64,000 bases of DNA from Thauera phenolivorans (GTDB lineage: Bacteria > Pseudomonadota > Gammaproteobacteria > Burkholderiales > Rhodocyclaceae): assembly GCF_001696715.1 (NCBI RefSeq), contig NZ_MBFM01000002.1, forward strand, positions 483,321 through 547,320. The letters are read 5' to 3'. This document shows positions 49,119 through 58,043 of the stretch, one piece after another. The notes below the pieces were generated by a model. That model was not told where the DNA came from and made no database searches. It worked only from the letters and a program-made list of their open reading frames with translations. Numbering within the stretch: position 1 is the first letter of the stretch; every line of letters starts with the position of its first letter. The translations under genes and the position numbers were made by a program.

Positions 49119-52100
49119 TCACCGCTTCGTCGAGCGCTCGCGACGCACCGCGCCCATCGCCAGCGGGCTCGCCGCGTCGACGAAATGCACCCGCGTCTCG
49201 GCGGCGAACTCGACGCGTCCGCCCTCGACCTGCACCACGGTCGCCGCGACCTCGCCCCCGCCGAGGTCATTGACCGTCGCGCGCGCGACCACCCGCTCGC
49301 CCTTGTAGAGCAGTGCCTGCATGCCGATGCGCAGCTTCGCCGGCTCGGTGACGCGGATCGGCAGGCGCAACCCCGGGACCGCGCTCGCCGGCGCCGGCAA
49401 CCGGCCGGACACGATGCGGTCGATCGGCGCGTGGCTCGCCAACAGCAGGCAGATGCGCACGACGTCGTTCATCAGGCCCTCGGCCTCCGCCACCTCGGCC
49501 CGCACCTGGCCGAACAGCCAGTCGGCGGCGGCCTGCAGCTGGCGACGCTCGGCGTAGCCGATCTCGCTCCAGCGCGGCAGGCCGGCGAGATTGCGCAGGG
49601 CCGGCGCGGCGTCGAACTGCGACATGCGCTCGGCCCATTCGAGCCGGATCGCCGGCAGCACGCCGCTGAAGCCTGCGTGCAGGCAGGCCGCCACGCGCGA
49701 AATCTGGTCGAACAGCGCGGCCGCCTGGCGTGCGACCTCGCCGCGGCCGTGCTCGCCGTCGATCAGGTCGCCGAGCGAGACCACCGTCTCGGCCTCGGCG
49801 CGCGCGCCCTGCCAGCCGAGCCGGCCGAGCAGACCCGGATCGATGCGCGCCGCCGAGGCGCGCAGGCCCTGTATCGCCTGCCGCTGGCGCAGCTGCACGC
49901 TGGCGATCGCCGCGGCGAGGTCCCCTTCGCCGCCGGCGCGCGCCGGCCCCGGCGTCGCAGCCGATTTCAGCATCATCAGCTGGCCGCGCAGCTGAGCGGA
50001 CTGCACCGCCTTCACCAGGGGCTCGATCCGATCGAGCCGGTCGAGCAGCGGCGGCACGCCGACGAACCAGCGGCCCGGCGCGTCGCGCAGCACCGCGAGC
50101 AGCTCGCGCAGCGCCTCGGGCGCGTCGTGGTGCTCGCGCAGGCAGGCCGGAAGCGGCGGTTCGAGCAGGCCGGGGTCGAGCGTGCGCAGCGGCGCGCGCG
50201 CGATCGCCTCGGCCTCGCGCGGACGCTGATAGGCGAGGAACTGCACCTGCTCGCGCAGCACCTGCGCGCGCCGTTCGTTGATCGCTGCAAGCCGCGCCTC
50301 CTCCTCGGCGATCAGCGCGCGCGTCACCCCAACGTCGTGGCGCGCCTCGGCGAGCGCCACTTCGATCGCGCGCAGGCGCAGCGCGAGCGTGGCGGCCTCG
50401 CCGCGCAGCGCGTCGCGCAGCTTCTGACTCGCGGCGATGGCGTTGCGGTAAAGCTTGATCCGGCCCTCGAGCTGGCGCACCAGCGCCACCGTGTTGTCGG
50501 CGAGATCGGCGCCGTCGGCGAACTGCGCCGACTCGTCCACCTTGGTGCGTCCGGGCGCACGCAGCATCAGCGGCAGCCGCCAGCGCTGCTGCAGCAGGGT
50601 GCTGAAGGGCAGGCTGCGGCGCATCCCGTTCAGCACCTGCTGCTGGGCCGGGTCGTCGCTGTCGGCATTGGGCAGGGGCCGCTCGGGGTTGTCGACCTCG
50701 CCCGCCTCGTCATAGAACAGCGCGGGGTCGCCGCGCACGCCGTAGAAATTCACCCCGTCGAACAGGCCCGCCGGCTCCCCGCCGTCGGTGGCCTGCAGCT
50801 CGTCGGCGAAAGCGATCAGGCTGCGCACCGCCTCGTAGCGGGTGGCGGTCGTGTAGTCCTTCGCCTCGGTCGCCTTCGGCGCCGCGAGCCGCTCGGCGAT
50901 GCTGACGGTGCGCACCTCCGCCCGGCCGATCAGCGGCGCGGTCTCGGCGACGTCGGCCGGGGTGAAGCCGGCCCGCGCGCCCACGTCCTTCACCCCGATC
51001 ACGTAGCGCGGCTCGGCCGCGGCACGCACCGCCTCCTTCGCCGCGGTGGCATCGACGTCGGCGATCCGTTCGCCGAGCTCGAGGCCGGGCAGCGCAACAC
51101 GGGTGTCGATCACGCTGTCCATGCGCAGGTCGACCCGCTTCGCGCCGGTGTCGGCGATGCCGCCGAGCGTCACCCCCGCGCCGGACACGCCGCTGGCGAT
51201 GTTCAGCGCACGTGGCGCCGGCGCGGCCTCGGCCGCCCGTGCCTGGGTCAGCGCCGACGCCTCCTTCAGTTCGTCGTAGAAGCCGGCGATGCGCTCGGTC
51301 GAGGCCGCCGCGGTCTCGGCCTGGGCGATCCCGGCCAGCGCTGGCGACACCGCCAGCCGGGTCGCCGCAGTACTGCCGAGCACGAGCTGGCGCACCCGGT
51401 AGATGTCGGTCTGCACCTTCAGGAAGTTGAAGTCGACCAGATCGTCGGCGCGGTCGGCGCGCCCCTTCAGGTAGGCGATGAAGCCGTCCACGCCGAGGCG
51501 GAACAGCTGGTAGCGCTCGTGCGCTGACAGGTGGGCGAGCGCGGGATCGTCATGGAGCCGGGCGAGCGCCGCGACCTGGCCGTTCGCGCCGGCCGAGGTC
51601 GGCGCCCGCAGATCGCGCGCCGACAGGAACTGCCAGTGCCCGCGCGCCGTCGTGCGCGGTGGCAGGCTGCCGGCGAACCACTCGCGTTCGGTCGGCGCGG
51701 CGTTCGCGATCGCCGGCGTCATCGCGCCGGCGGGGCCGAAGGCGGCGGTGCCGTCGAAGAAGGTGAAGGCCATGCCGTCGAGCGCAGCACCGTCGAGCCC
51801 GACCGCCTGCGCCGGCACCTCCAGCCGCAGCCAGCGCCCGGGTCGCGGCATTGCGCCGATGCGCCGGCGCGAGGCCGAGCCCTCCTCGCCCCACTCGATG
51901 CGCGACAGCCCCCAGTAGGCGCGGTGCGCCCAGCTGCCCGCGCTGTGCCACTGCAACATCAGCTGGGTGGGCGGCTCGTTCGGGTCGATGAAGACCCAGG
52001 CGAACAGGCGCTCGCCGGCCGCGACGCTGAAGGGGCTCGCGGCATTCTCGAAGAAGTGCTGGTGCAGCCCGGCGACGGCGGGCTCGATGTGGCCGCCACC

Positions 52101-54137
52101 GGCCGGTGCGCCGCTGCCCTCGGCGGGCAACAGCGCCCCGGCCGGCTCGAACGGCGACCACAGGTCGTTGTGGGTGAGGAAGGTCCAGGCCTCGTCGCCG
52201 CCCTGCAGCGCGCCGGCGGGTAGCACCGAGCAGAACCACTTGCGCTCGATGCCGTCGGGCGCAGCGACGCCGGTGGCGGCGAAGGCGGCCTGACCGTCAT
52301 ACAGGGTGAAGGCCATGCCGACGAGCTCGGTGCCCACCAGCCCCGCCTGCGCCGCCGGCACGCTCAGCCGCACCCACTGACCGACCGGCGGCAGATCGCC
52401 CGCGCGCTGGCGCGACGCGCTGCCGTCCTCGCCCCAGGGCACGAGGTTCTCGCCCCAGTAGACGCGGTGGTTCCAGTCGCCCGCGAGCCACTGCAGCATC
52501 AGGGTGCGGGGCGGCGCGTCGGGGTCGAGATGGACCCAGGCGAACAGGCGCTCGCCCTCTGCGACCGTCATCGTCTCGGTCGCGCCCTCGAAGAAGTGCT
52601 GGTGGATGCCCGCGCGCAAGCTCGATCGGTGCCCGCCGCCTGCGGGCGGCGGCCCCCAGGGCGCGAGCGTCTCGGGCTCGAGCGCGTCGGCGTCGTCGGC
52701 GATCGCTGGCACCGCCGGCGCCTTGCCGGTGATCGCCCGCGCCAGCAGGGCAGCGCGGGTGCGCAGGCCCTGGCGTTCGCCCAGCCGGCGCGCGCGCACC
52801 AGCAGGAACTCGGCCAGGGTCTGCGCGAACTCGGGGTCGATCGCTTCGCGCAGCAGCAGGCGCGGCTCGTACACCGCCTGCGGCACCGGCACGAGCAGCC
52901 GCACCCGGCCGCCGAGCGCGGTGTCGATCGGCGTCTGCGCGGCGACCTCGGCGAGCGCAAGATCGAGCTGCTCGAGCGGCAGCGGCACCGCGTCGAGCTC
53001 GAAGGTGGCGGGGAAGAAGCCGCTGCGCAGCGCGTCCAGCTCGGCCGCGTTTGACGGCAACAGGCCGAAGGGCGGCAGGCGGCTGAAGGCGGCGGCGAGT
53101 TCGGCCGGCGGCGTGGGCGGATCGCCGGCGGCGGCGATCTGCTCGGCGAGTTGCTCGACCTGGGCCTGCCACAGACCGGGCAGGCGCCAGTGCGTGCCGA
53201 GGCCGTCGGCGCCGCCGCCGAGGCGAGCGAAGCGGGCACGCCCGCCGGCGCGCACCACGCTGGCGCGGTCGAGGAAGTGCGGATTCCAGGCGGAATCGCA
53301 GCACACCAGTCCGATCGGCACGCCGAAGGCTTCCCAAGGCAGCGTTTCATCGCCGTACAGCCTGCGCTCGGCGTCGAACACCTGCCAGGCGAGCAGGTTA
53401 CGCCAGCGCGCCGGCGCGCCGGCGAGCACGACGTCGAGGGCGAAGCCCGCGACCTCCTCGGGCCAGGCGTACCAGAGCAGCCGTGCGCCGTCGCCGATGC
53501 GCCAGTCCTCGTAGGAAACCGCATTACCCTCGCCGCAGGCGGCGAGCGCGCAGGGGTCGGTCGCGTCGAAGGCGCCGATGCGGTCGGCGCTCACCGGCTG
53601 CAACAGCAGCACGCCGACCGGCGGGACCGCGTCGGGGCGCGCGGCGACGAGATCGCCGAGCCGCGGCCCGATCGCCTTGCTGCGCAGCGCGCCGCCCGCG
53701 CCGCCTCCTTCGGACTCACCGCTGCCTTCGGCGTCCTCGCCGCCCTCGCCCGCCGCGACGAAGGCCGACGGATCGGCCACCACCGACAGGTCGGCGAGCG
53801 CGAACTCGAGCGCGCCCGGCACCCGCACGTCCTGGCCGTCGATCGTGAGCCCGCTGCCCTGCATGAGCGCGACGCGCGCGCTCGCGAGGCCGCCAGTGCC
53901 GGCGATCAGCGCCGTCTCCAGCCCGCGCACCACGCCGGCGGTGAGGGCCTGGCCGCGCAACGCGACGTGGGCGGCCGCCCATTGCTGGCGTGCCTCGAGG
54001 GTGGGTCCGGTGAGCGTGCGGCCGGCGAACAGCCGTGGCCGGCGCAGCCACCAGCGCGCCAGCTCGACCGCGTTCTCCGGGGCGAGGTGGATCAGCTGTT
54101 CGCCCGGCAGTGAAGCCTTGATCGGTGTGATGCTCAC
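49119..54137 (-). CDS. Giant CIS baseplate-associated protein with duplicated lectin-like module
   Basis: This 1672-aa protein starts at GTG 54137, which has GGAGGTG 4 nt upstream. A longer in-frame ATG is inside the previous gene. Residues about 30-130 form the domain shared with the 329- and 691-aa proteins upstream (RPRLFAGRTLTGPTLEARQQ ... GVVRGLETAL). Two tandem copies of a module of about 125 aa (about 500-622 and 680-804) carry HQHFFE, ERLFAWV, LMLQW, RVYWG/RAYWG and GMAFT. This is the ConA-like or carbohydrate-binding type seen in large repeat proteins of Planctomycetes and Verrucomicrobia. The C-terminal half is helical and coiled-coil-like (about 1200-1330). No signal peptide. It could be a fibre, anchor or wedge; no assignment is secure. 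Confidence 0.75.
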   Translation of the reverse strand: MSITPIKASLPGEQLIHLAPENAVELARWWLRRPRLFAGRTLTGPTLEARQQWAAAHVALRGQALTAGVVRGLETALIAGTGGLASARVALMQGSGLTIDGQDVRVPGALEFALADLSVVADPSAFVAAGEGGEDAEGSGESEGGGAGGALRSKAIGPRLGDLVAARPDAVPPVGVLLLQPVSADRIGAFDATDPCALAACGEGNAVSYEDWRIGDGARLLWYAWPEEVAGFALDVVLAGAPARWRNLLAWQVFDAERRLYGDETLPWEAFGVPIGLVCCDSAWNPHFLDRASVVRAGGRARFARLGGGADGLGTHWRLPGLWQAQVEQLAEQIAAAGDPPTPPAELAAAFSRLPPFGLLPSNAAELDALRSGFFPATFELDAVPLPLEQLDLALAEVAAQTPIDTALGGRVRLLVPVPQAVYEPRLLLREAIDPEFAQTLAEFLLVRARRLGERQGLRTRAALLARAITGKAPAVPAIADDADALEPETLAPWGPPPAGGGHRSSLRAGIHQHFFEGATETMTVAEGERLFAWVHLDPDAPPRTLMLQWLAGDWNHRVYWGENLVPWGEDGSASRQRAGDLPPVGQWVRLSVPAAQAGLVGTELVGMAFTLYDGQAAFAATGVAAPDGIERKWFCSVLPAGALQGGDEAWTFLTHNDLWSPFEPAGALLPAEGSGAPAGGGHIEPAVAGLHQHFFENAASPFSVAAGERLFAWVFIDPNEPPTQLMLQWHSAGSWAHRAYWGLSRIEWGEEGSASRRRIGAMPRPGRWLRLEVPAQAVGLDGAALDGMAFTFFDGTAAFGPAGAMTPAIANAAPTEREWFAGSLPPRTTARGHWQFLSARDLRAPTSAGANGQVAALARLHDDPALAHLSAHERYQLFRLGVDGFIAYLKGRADRADDLVDFNFLKVQTDIYRVRQLVLGSTAATRLAVSPALAGIAQAETAAASTERIAGFYDELKEASALTQARAAEAAPAPRALNIASGVSGAGVTLGGIADTGAKRVDLRMDSVIDTRVALPGLELGERIADVDATAAKEAVRAAAEPRYVIGVKDVGARAGFTPADVAETAPLIGRAEVRTVSIAERLAAPKATEAKDYTTATRYEAVRSLIAFADELQATDGGEPAGLFDGVNFYGVRGDPALFYDEAGEVDNPERPLPNADSDDPAQQQVLNGMRRSLPFSTLLQQRWRLPLMLRAPGRTKVDESAQFADGADLADNTVALVRQLEGRIKLYRNAIAASQKLRDALRGEAATLALRLRAIEVALAEARHDVGVTRALIAEEEARLAAINERRAQVLREQVQFLAYQRPREAEAIARAPLRTLDPGLLEPPLPACLREHHDAPEALRELLAVLRDAPGRWFVGVPPLLDRLDRIEPLVKAVQSAQLRGQLMMLKSAATPGPARAGGEGDLAAAIASVQLRQRQAIQGLRASAARIDPGLLGRLGWQGARAEAETVVSLGDLIDGEHGRGEVARQAAALFDQISRVAACLHAGFSGVLPAIRLEWAERMSQFDAAPALRNLAGLPRWSEIGYAERRQLQAAADWLFGQVRAEVAEAEGLMNDVVRICLLLASHAPIDRIVSGRLPAPASAVPGLRLPIRVTEPAKLRIGMQALLYKGERVVARATVNDLGGGEVAATVVQVEGGRVEFAAETRVHFVDAASPLAMGAVRRERSTKR
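51727..52640 (-). repeat. Tandem domain duplication inside the 1672-aa protein
   Basis: Two units of about 370 nt (about 52272-52640 and 51727-52100) encode matching modules beginning at a GGH and passing through HQHFFE, ERLFAWV, LMLQW, GSASR and GMAFT. They are about half identical by eye. The 170-nt spacer encodes EWFAG/KWFCS-like linkers. The event is an in-frame internal duplication, not a mobile repeat. Confidence 0.75.
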
Positions 54138-54183
54138 GCTACACCTCCGTCGTCCTTGAAGCCGCCTTCGCGGGGGCGGCGCG

Positions 54184-56259
54184 TCACTTCGCCCCGCCGG
54201 CGGGCTTGCGCCTGCGGCCGGAGGGCGAGGTCGCGGCCCGTTTGCCACCTTCCCCGCCTTCGCCGGGCGCAACCTTGGCGCGGTTCGCCGCAGCGGCGGT
54301 CTTCGCGGCAGGTGCCTTCTTGCTGGCGCCAGCGGTCGCGGGCGCGGCTACGCCTGACCTTGCCGCCTTGGTTGCTGCTTTCGTCGCCGCCTCCGCCGTC
54401 CCCGCATCGGCCGCATCGGCGGGCTTGGGCGCCCCACGTGGCCGCACCACCCCGCCGCCGCCCTCCCCTTCGCCCGCCCGCGGCCGCACCGGCTGCAGGC
54501 GCAACACGCTGTTGGCGAGCGGGACGAGCTCGGCGCGGGTCGCGGTCGCGGCACTCGTATCGGCGCCGCGCCAGTCGCCGCCGTCGGCGATCTCGCGCAG
54601 CGCAGGCGTGCTCGGCACCGCATCGGCGCGGGCGCGTTCGAGCCGCACCAGGCCGTCGCCCACGCCGGGCGCCGACAGATCGGCGGCGACGCGCAGCACC
54701 GTGGCCTGGTCGATGGTCTCGGCGCGCGACAGCTCGGAGAGTGCCGCCGCGGTCAGGGTGGGCGAATCGGCGATGCGCGGGCTGGCGAGCAGGCTGGCGG
54801 CCTCGCTCGCGGCCAGCGGCGTAGCGCGTTCGAACACCCGGTTCAGGGTGCCGTCCAGCCCGATCGTGCCGAGACGCTCGATCACATCGACGCGCAGGGT
54901 CTCGCGGCCGGCGACGCGCACCGCCGCGCCCGCGAGTTCATCGCGGTAGGCGAGATTGCGCCGGCGCACGAACCACAGGTCGGGCATCGCCGCCAGCCGC
55001 GCCCACTCGGCGGTCGAGGGATCGGCGGGCGCCAGCGCCGGCGGCACCCGCGGCAGGCGCAGCTTCTGCAGGATCTCGAGCGGCCGCCGGGTCGCCACCA
55101 GGTTGATCGCCGCCGGCCGCAGCGGCTGGATGTGCGTGCTCAGGCGGGAACTCACCGCGCGCCACTGGTTGCGCGGCACCGGGGCGAGGATCAGCACCGA
55201 GGTCGCCTCCAGCGTTTCGCTGTCGGCCTCGAGATCGATCGGCGGCAGGCTCAGCGCCTCCTCCACCAGGGCCGGCAATTCGTCCTCCGGGATGATCGAG
55301 AAGTCGACCGCCATCTCGGGCGGAAAGTAGCGCTGGGTGAAATCGGCGCTGTCGATCAGCCCCGGCGGCAGCGGGCCGGCCGGCGGCAGTACCGCGAAAT
55401 GCGCGTGCGCGGCGAAGGGCTGGCCGCCGTTGTCGCGCAGCAGATCGGCCAGGTGGAGCTGGTGCTGAAGCAGGTGGGCGAGCCGCAGCGCACGCGGCAC
55501 ATGGCCGAGACCGGGGAGATCGGCGCGATCGGCGCCCAGCTCGCGCCGCACCATCGGTGCGTCCACCCAGACCACCAGGTTGTTCTGCAGCGCGACCATC
55601 GCCAGCGGCAGCACGTTGGACGACAGCGCGCGCCCGCCGCCGGCGGCGAAGATCGTCGCTGCCGCGTGCCCGCGTCGCGCCGCCGGCGCATCGGCCGCGC
55701 CGTCGTCGTCCCAGGGCACGAGCACCACCGCGGTCGCCTCGATGATGTCGCCGTCCTCGACCGTGCGTGGGCCGGTGATCGAGGTCGGATAGGCACCGAC
55801 CGGCCCGCCGGTGAACTCCACCGGCCGCAGCGCGAGCACGAACAGCCCGGTGCGGCTGCGCAGCGGTGGATGCGGGATGCGCCCGAGGCCGAAGCGCGCC
55901 GACAGCTGCTCGGCGCGCGGCACGTCGGACAGGCGCAGCTCGATCTCGCGCGGCAGCAGCACCAGCTCGCCCGCGGGCGTCACGCCATGGCCGGCGCCCA
56001 CCCGCAGGCGGTCGCCGGCGCTGCCCGGCTCGACCTCGAGCCCGGCCGCCACCCCGCTGCCCGCGGCCTGGCCGAGGTCGGCCTCGCGCGTCAGGATGTA
56101 TTGCTGGTCGCGGATGAGGTCGCGCGCGGCGAGGAAGCGGCCGTCGAAGTAGCGCGGCCGTTCGCGGCGGGGATCCTCGATCAGCGCGCCGACGCTGCGC
56201 AGCGCGGCGACCTCGGCGGCCGGCAGGCTCACGCGGGCGGGTCCCTTGGTGAAGTTCAT
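54184..56259 (-). CDS. CIS-associated protein with histone-like basic tail
   Basis: This 691-aa protein starts at ATG 56259 with GGGGAG upstream; the longer open frame lies in the previous gene. The N-terminal part (about 32-115: PRYFDGRFLAARDLIRDQQY ... GVAAGLEVEPG ... VTPAGELVLLP) is the domain shared with the 329- and 1672-aa proteins. The middle is a mixed alpha-beta domain with no recognised family. The last 85 or so residues are a low-complexity Ala/Lys/Pro-rich tail (TKAATKAARS, KKAPAAKTAAAANRAK) like histone H1 tails. It probably belongs to the baseplate or its outer layer. Function is not known. Confidence 0.75.
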   Translation of the reverse strand: MNFTKGPARVSLPAAEVAALRSVGALIEDPRRERPRYFDGRFLAARDLIRDQQYILTREADLGQAAGSGVAAGLEVEPGSAGDRLRVGAGHGVTPAGELVLLPREIELRLSDVPRAEQLSARFGLGRIPHPPLRSRTGLFVLALRPVEFTGGPVGAYPTSITGPRTVEDGDIIEATAVVLVPWDDDGAADAPAARRGHAAATIFAAGGGRALSSNVLPLAMVALQNNLVVWVDAPMVRRELGADRADLPGLGHVPRALRLAHLLQHQLHLADLLRDNGGQPFAAHAHFAVLPPAGPLPPGLIDSADFTQRYFPPEMAVDFSIIPEDELPALVEEALSLPPIDLEADSETLEATSVLILAPVPRNQWRAVSSRLSTHIQPLRPAAINLVATRRPLEILQKLRLPRVPPALAPADPSTAEWARLAAMPDLWFVRRRNLAYRDELAGAAVRVAGRETLRVDVIERLGTIGLDGTLNRVFERATPLAASEAASLLASPRIADSPTLTAAALSELSRAETIDQATVLRVAADLSAPGVGDGLVRLERARADAVPSTPALREIADGGDWRGADTSAATATRAELVPLANSVLRLQPVRPRAGEGEGGGGVVRPRGAPKPADAADAGTAEAATKAATKAARSGVAAPATAGASKKAPAAKTAAAANRAKVAPGEGGEGGKRAATSPSGRRRKPAGGAK

Positions 56260-56298
56260 GGCTGTTTCTCCCCGGCGCCCCGAGGCGCCGCGTTTGCG

Positions 56299-56336
56299 TT
56301 CAGTCCCGAGCCCTTCAGTCCCGGGCTCTTCAGTCC
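56299..56336 (-). repeat. Three 15-nt tandem copies with repeated stop codons
   Basis: On the minus strand the unit GACTGAAG-N7 recurs at exact 15-nt steps (plus-strand TTCAGTCC at 56299, 56314 and 56329). The first copy contains the stop of the 329-aa gene and the next two repeat an in-frame TGA. The block fills the 70-nt gap before the 691-aa gene, next to a small hairpin (ggcgcc / ggcgcc). Confidence 0.7.
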
Positions 56337-57319
56337 ACTCCGAGGCCGAGGGCGCCGGCCATGATGCCGAGGTGGGGCAGGAAGCGCCGCCCGCCGTTGT
56401 CCACGATGACCGCGCCGCTGCGCGCCGGCGGGTCGCCCGCCCCAACCGCGATGAAGACGCGTGCGAGGAAGACCGCGGTGGGATCGAGCCCCGGCGGGTG
56501 TCCGGGCGGCGGCGCGACTTCGCCGTCGATCCCGAGCGTGGCGGCGAGGTCGGGCCAGCCGTCGAGCACCGCGTCCTGCAGCGCGTCGCGGCGTTCGCCG
56601 CCACTCAGCGCCGAGAGGTCGCGGTCGCGCAGCGGCAGGCCGTCGAAGCCGTCGTCGAGGCCGTCGCCGCGCGGCACGAAATGCACCTCCCAGGCGTCGC
56701 GCAGGCGCGCGGTCTCCACCGCGTCGAGGGCGTCGAAGGGGCCGCTGGCGAAGGCCGGGGTGAGCGCCTGGCGACAGGTGACGAAGCGCACGAAGACGTC
56801 GACGATCACCGCGCGCGCCGGCAGCGGCTCGGCGCCGGCGGCGATCTGCTCGGTCAGCCGCGCGCTCGCGAAGCGGGCCGGATCGCCGAGCGCGGCGCGG
56901 CGCAGGTCGTCGCCACCGTCACGCGCGAGTTCGCCGTCGAACCAGCGCTGCAGCCGCAGGCACACCGGGCGCGGCAGCTCGACGAGGCGGCCGAGGCGAT
57001 CGACCGCGAGCCCGGGAGCGACGCGGATCTCCTCGACCTGCCCCTCGGCCGCCGGCCGATGACCGACGCGCAGCCCGGCCAGCGTGCCGCCGCCGAAGAG
57101 CCCGGTGGCACCCGGCGCTTCGCCCGCGCCGGCAGGCAGGCGGCGGCCGCCGGCGCCGCTCGCGAAAGCGAGCGCGCGCGCCAGCCGGTTGCGGTGGTAG
57201 GCCTGCTCGGCGGCGAAGTCGCCGGCGTCGAGCAGCATGCCGGTCGCGTAGTGCGGGCGGGTCGCGTCGGACAGGCGGTACAGCGGGTCGTCCGCGGGCG
57301 GGCGGGCTGGTCCGTTCAT
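56330..57319 (-). CDS. CIS baseplate-region protein of 329 aa
   Basis: The N-terminal half has the shared domain: HYATGMLLDAGDFAAEQAYH (about 23-42) ... LAGLRVGHRP ... VRVAPG-type ... LAVDRLGRLVELPRPV. The second half is alpha-beta with a VIVDVFVRFVTCRQALTPAF segment. No signal or membrane helix is seen. Its ATG overlaps the stop of the 120-aa gene. Proteins with this N-terminal pattern are encoded beside baseplate genes in several CIS loci. The exact position in the particle is unknown. Confidence 0.75.
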   Translation of the reverse strand: MNGPARPPADDPLYRLSDATRPHYATGMLLDAGDFAAEQAYHRNRLARALAFASGAGGRRLPAGAGEAPGATGLFGGGTLAGLRVGHRPAAEGQVEEIRVAPGLAVDRLGRLVELPRPVCLRLQRWFDGELARDGGDDLRRAALGDPARFASARLTEQIAAGAEPLPARAVIVDVFVRFVTCRQALTPAFASGPFDALDAVETARLRDAWEVHFVPRGDGLDDGFDGLPLRDRDLSALSGGERRDALQDAVLDGWPDLAATLGIDGEVAPPPGHPPGLDPTAVFLARVFIAVGAGDPPARSGAVIVDNGGRRFLPHLGIMAGALGLGVD

Positions 57320-57678
57320 GATTCGCTCCTGGGTTTGGCGCGCGGCTTGCGGCCGCGACGCGCCGGCGGCGTCCCGGCAGCGGCAGCCGGCGCCGGCTGC
57401 CCCGCCGCGCCGCGCCGGATCACGGTGGTGGTGCCGATCACGGTCGGGCTCACCGTGGGGCGGACCACCGGCTCGAGCACGGTCGGCCTCACCACCGGCT
57501 CGAGCGGCCCGACGACCAACCGCTGCACCGATACCGCGACCACGTCCGCGGGGCTGCGCCGGCCGTCGTCGGTGAGCACCTGGAGCTGGAAGCGGTGCAC
57601 GCCCAGCGGCAGGCCGGCGTCAACCTCGATCACCGGCTTGGTGGTGGTGACCGGGCGTCCCCGAACGAAGGTGACCAT
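57316..57678 (-). CDS. Small Ig-like CIS-associated protein with basic tail
   Basis: This 120-aa protein starts MVTFVRGRPVTTTKPVIEVDAG. Its first 55 residues resemble the first domain of the neighbouring 103-aa protein (LPLGVHRFQLQVLTDDGRRSPADVVAVSV compared with LPLGRHTFRLVVVDDSGNTSVPDDVVVIV), so the two are paralogues. A Pro/Val repeat (VVRPTVLEPVVRPTV) follows, then a strongly basic end (RRGRKPRAKPRSES). Probably a structural adaptor; function unknown. Confidence 0.7.
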   Translation of the reverse strand: MVTFVRGRPVTTTKPVIEVDAGLPLGVHRFQLQVLTDDGRRSPADVVAVSVQRLVVGPLEPVVRPTVLEPVVRPTVSPTVIGTTTVIRRGAAGQPAPAAAAGTPPARRGRKPRAKPRSES

Positions 57679-57694
57679 GGCGATAGCCTCGCGC

Positions 57695-58006
57695 TCAGCC
57701 CTGGCCGAGATAGGTCCAGAGGTAGGTGGTGATGCGGCCGCCGCCGGCGTCGAAGGAGCGTTCCCCGTTCAGCGTGAAGCTCTGTCCGAGGCCGGCGGTG
57801 CGCGGCGCGCTCAGCACCGCGGTCGGGTTCTCCTGGTCGGCGACGATGACGACGACGTCGTCCGGGACCGAGGTGTTGCCCGAGTCGTCGACCACCACCA
57901 GGCGGAAGGTGTGGCGGCCCAGCGGCAGCGGGGCGTTCGGGCTGATCGTGACCTCGACCGTCGGCGTCTCGGTCTTCACTTCCTGGTTGATGATGAATTC
58001 GGCCAT
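57695..58006 (-). CDS. Small Ig/PKD-like CIS-associated protein
   Basis: This 103-aa protein starts at ATG 58006 with AAGGAG 8 nt upstream. It has one Ig-like beta-sandwich (residues about 1-57). The C-terminal segment ADQENPTAVLSAPRTA ... GERSFDAGGGRITTYLW looks like only the first half of a PKD domain. The same half-domain ends the 861-aa protein just upstream. It could be completed by another chain or be a truncated copy. Part of the coupled CIS operon. Confidence 0.7.
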   Translation of the reverse strand: MAEFIINQEVKTETPTVEVTISPNAPLPLGRHTFRLVVVDDSGNTSVPDDVVVIVADQENPTAVLSAPRTAGLGQSFTLNGERSFDAGGGRITTYLWTYLGQG

Positions 58007-58043
58007 TTCGGTGCTCCTTGCTGGGTGACTTATTGACGGCGCC

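Noticed and set aside
41129-51527. Long plus-strand frames (1447, 686 and 905 aa) opposite the CIS operon
   Set aside because: They are complements of the CIS genes with recognisable domains on the minus strand and lack any coherent family signature.
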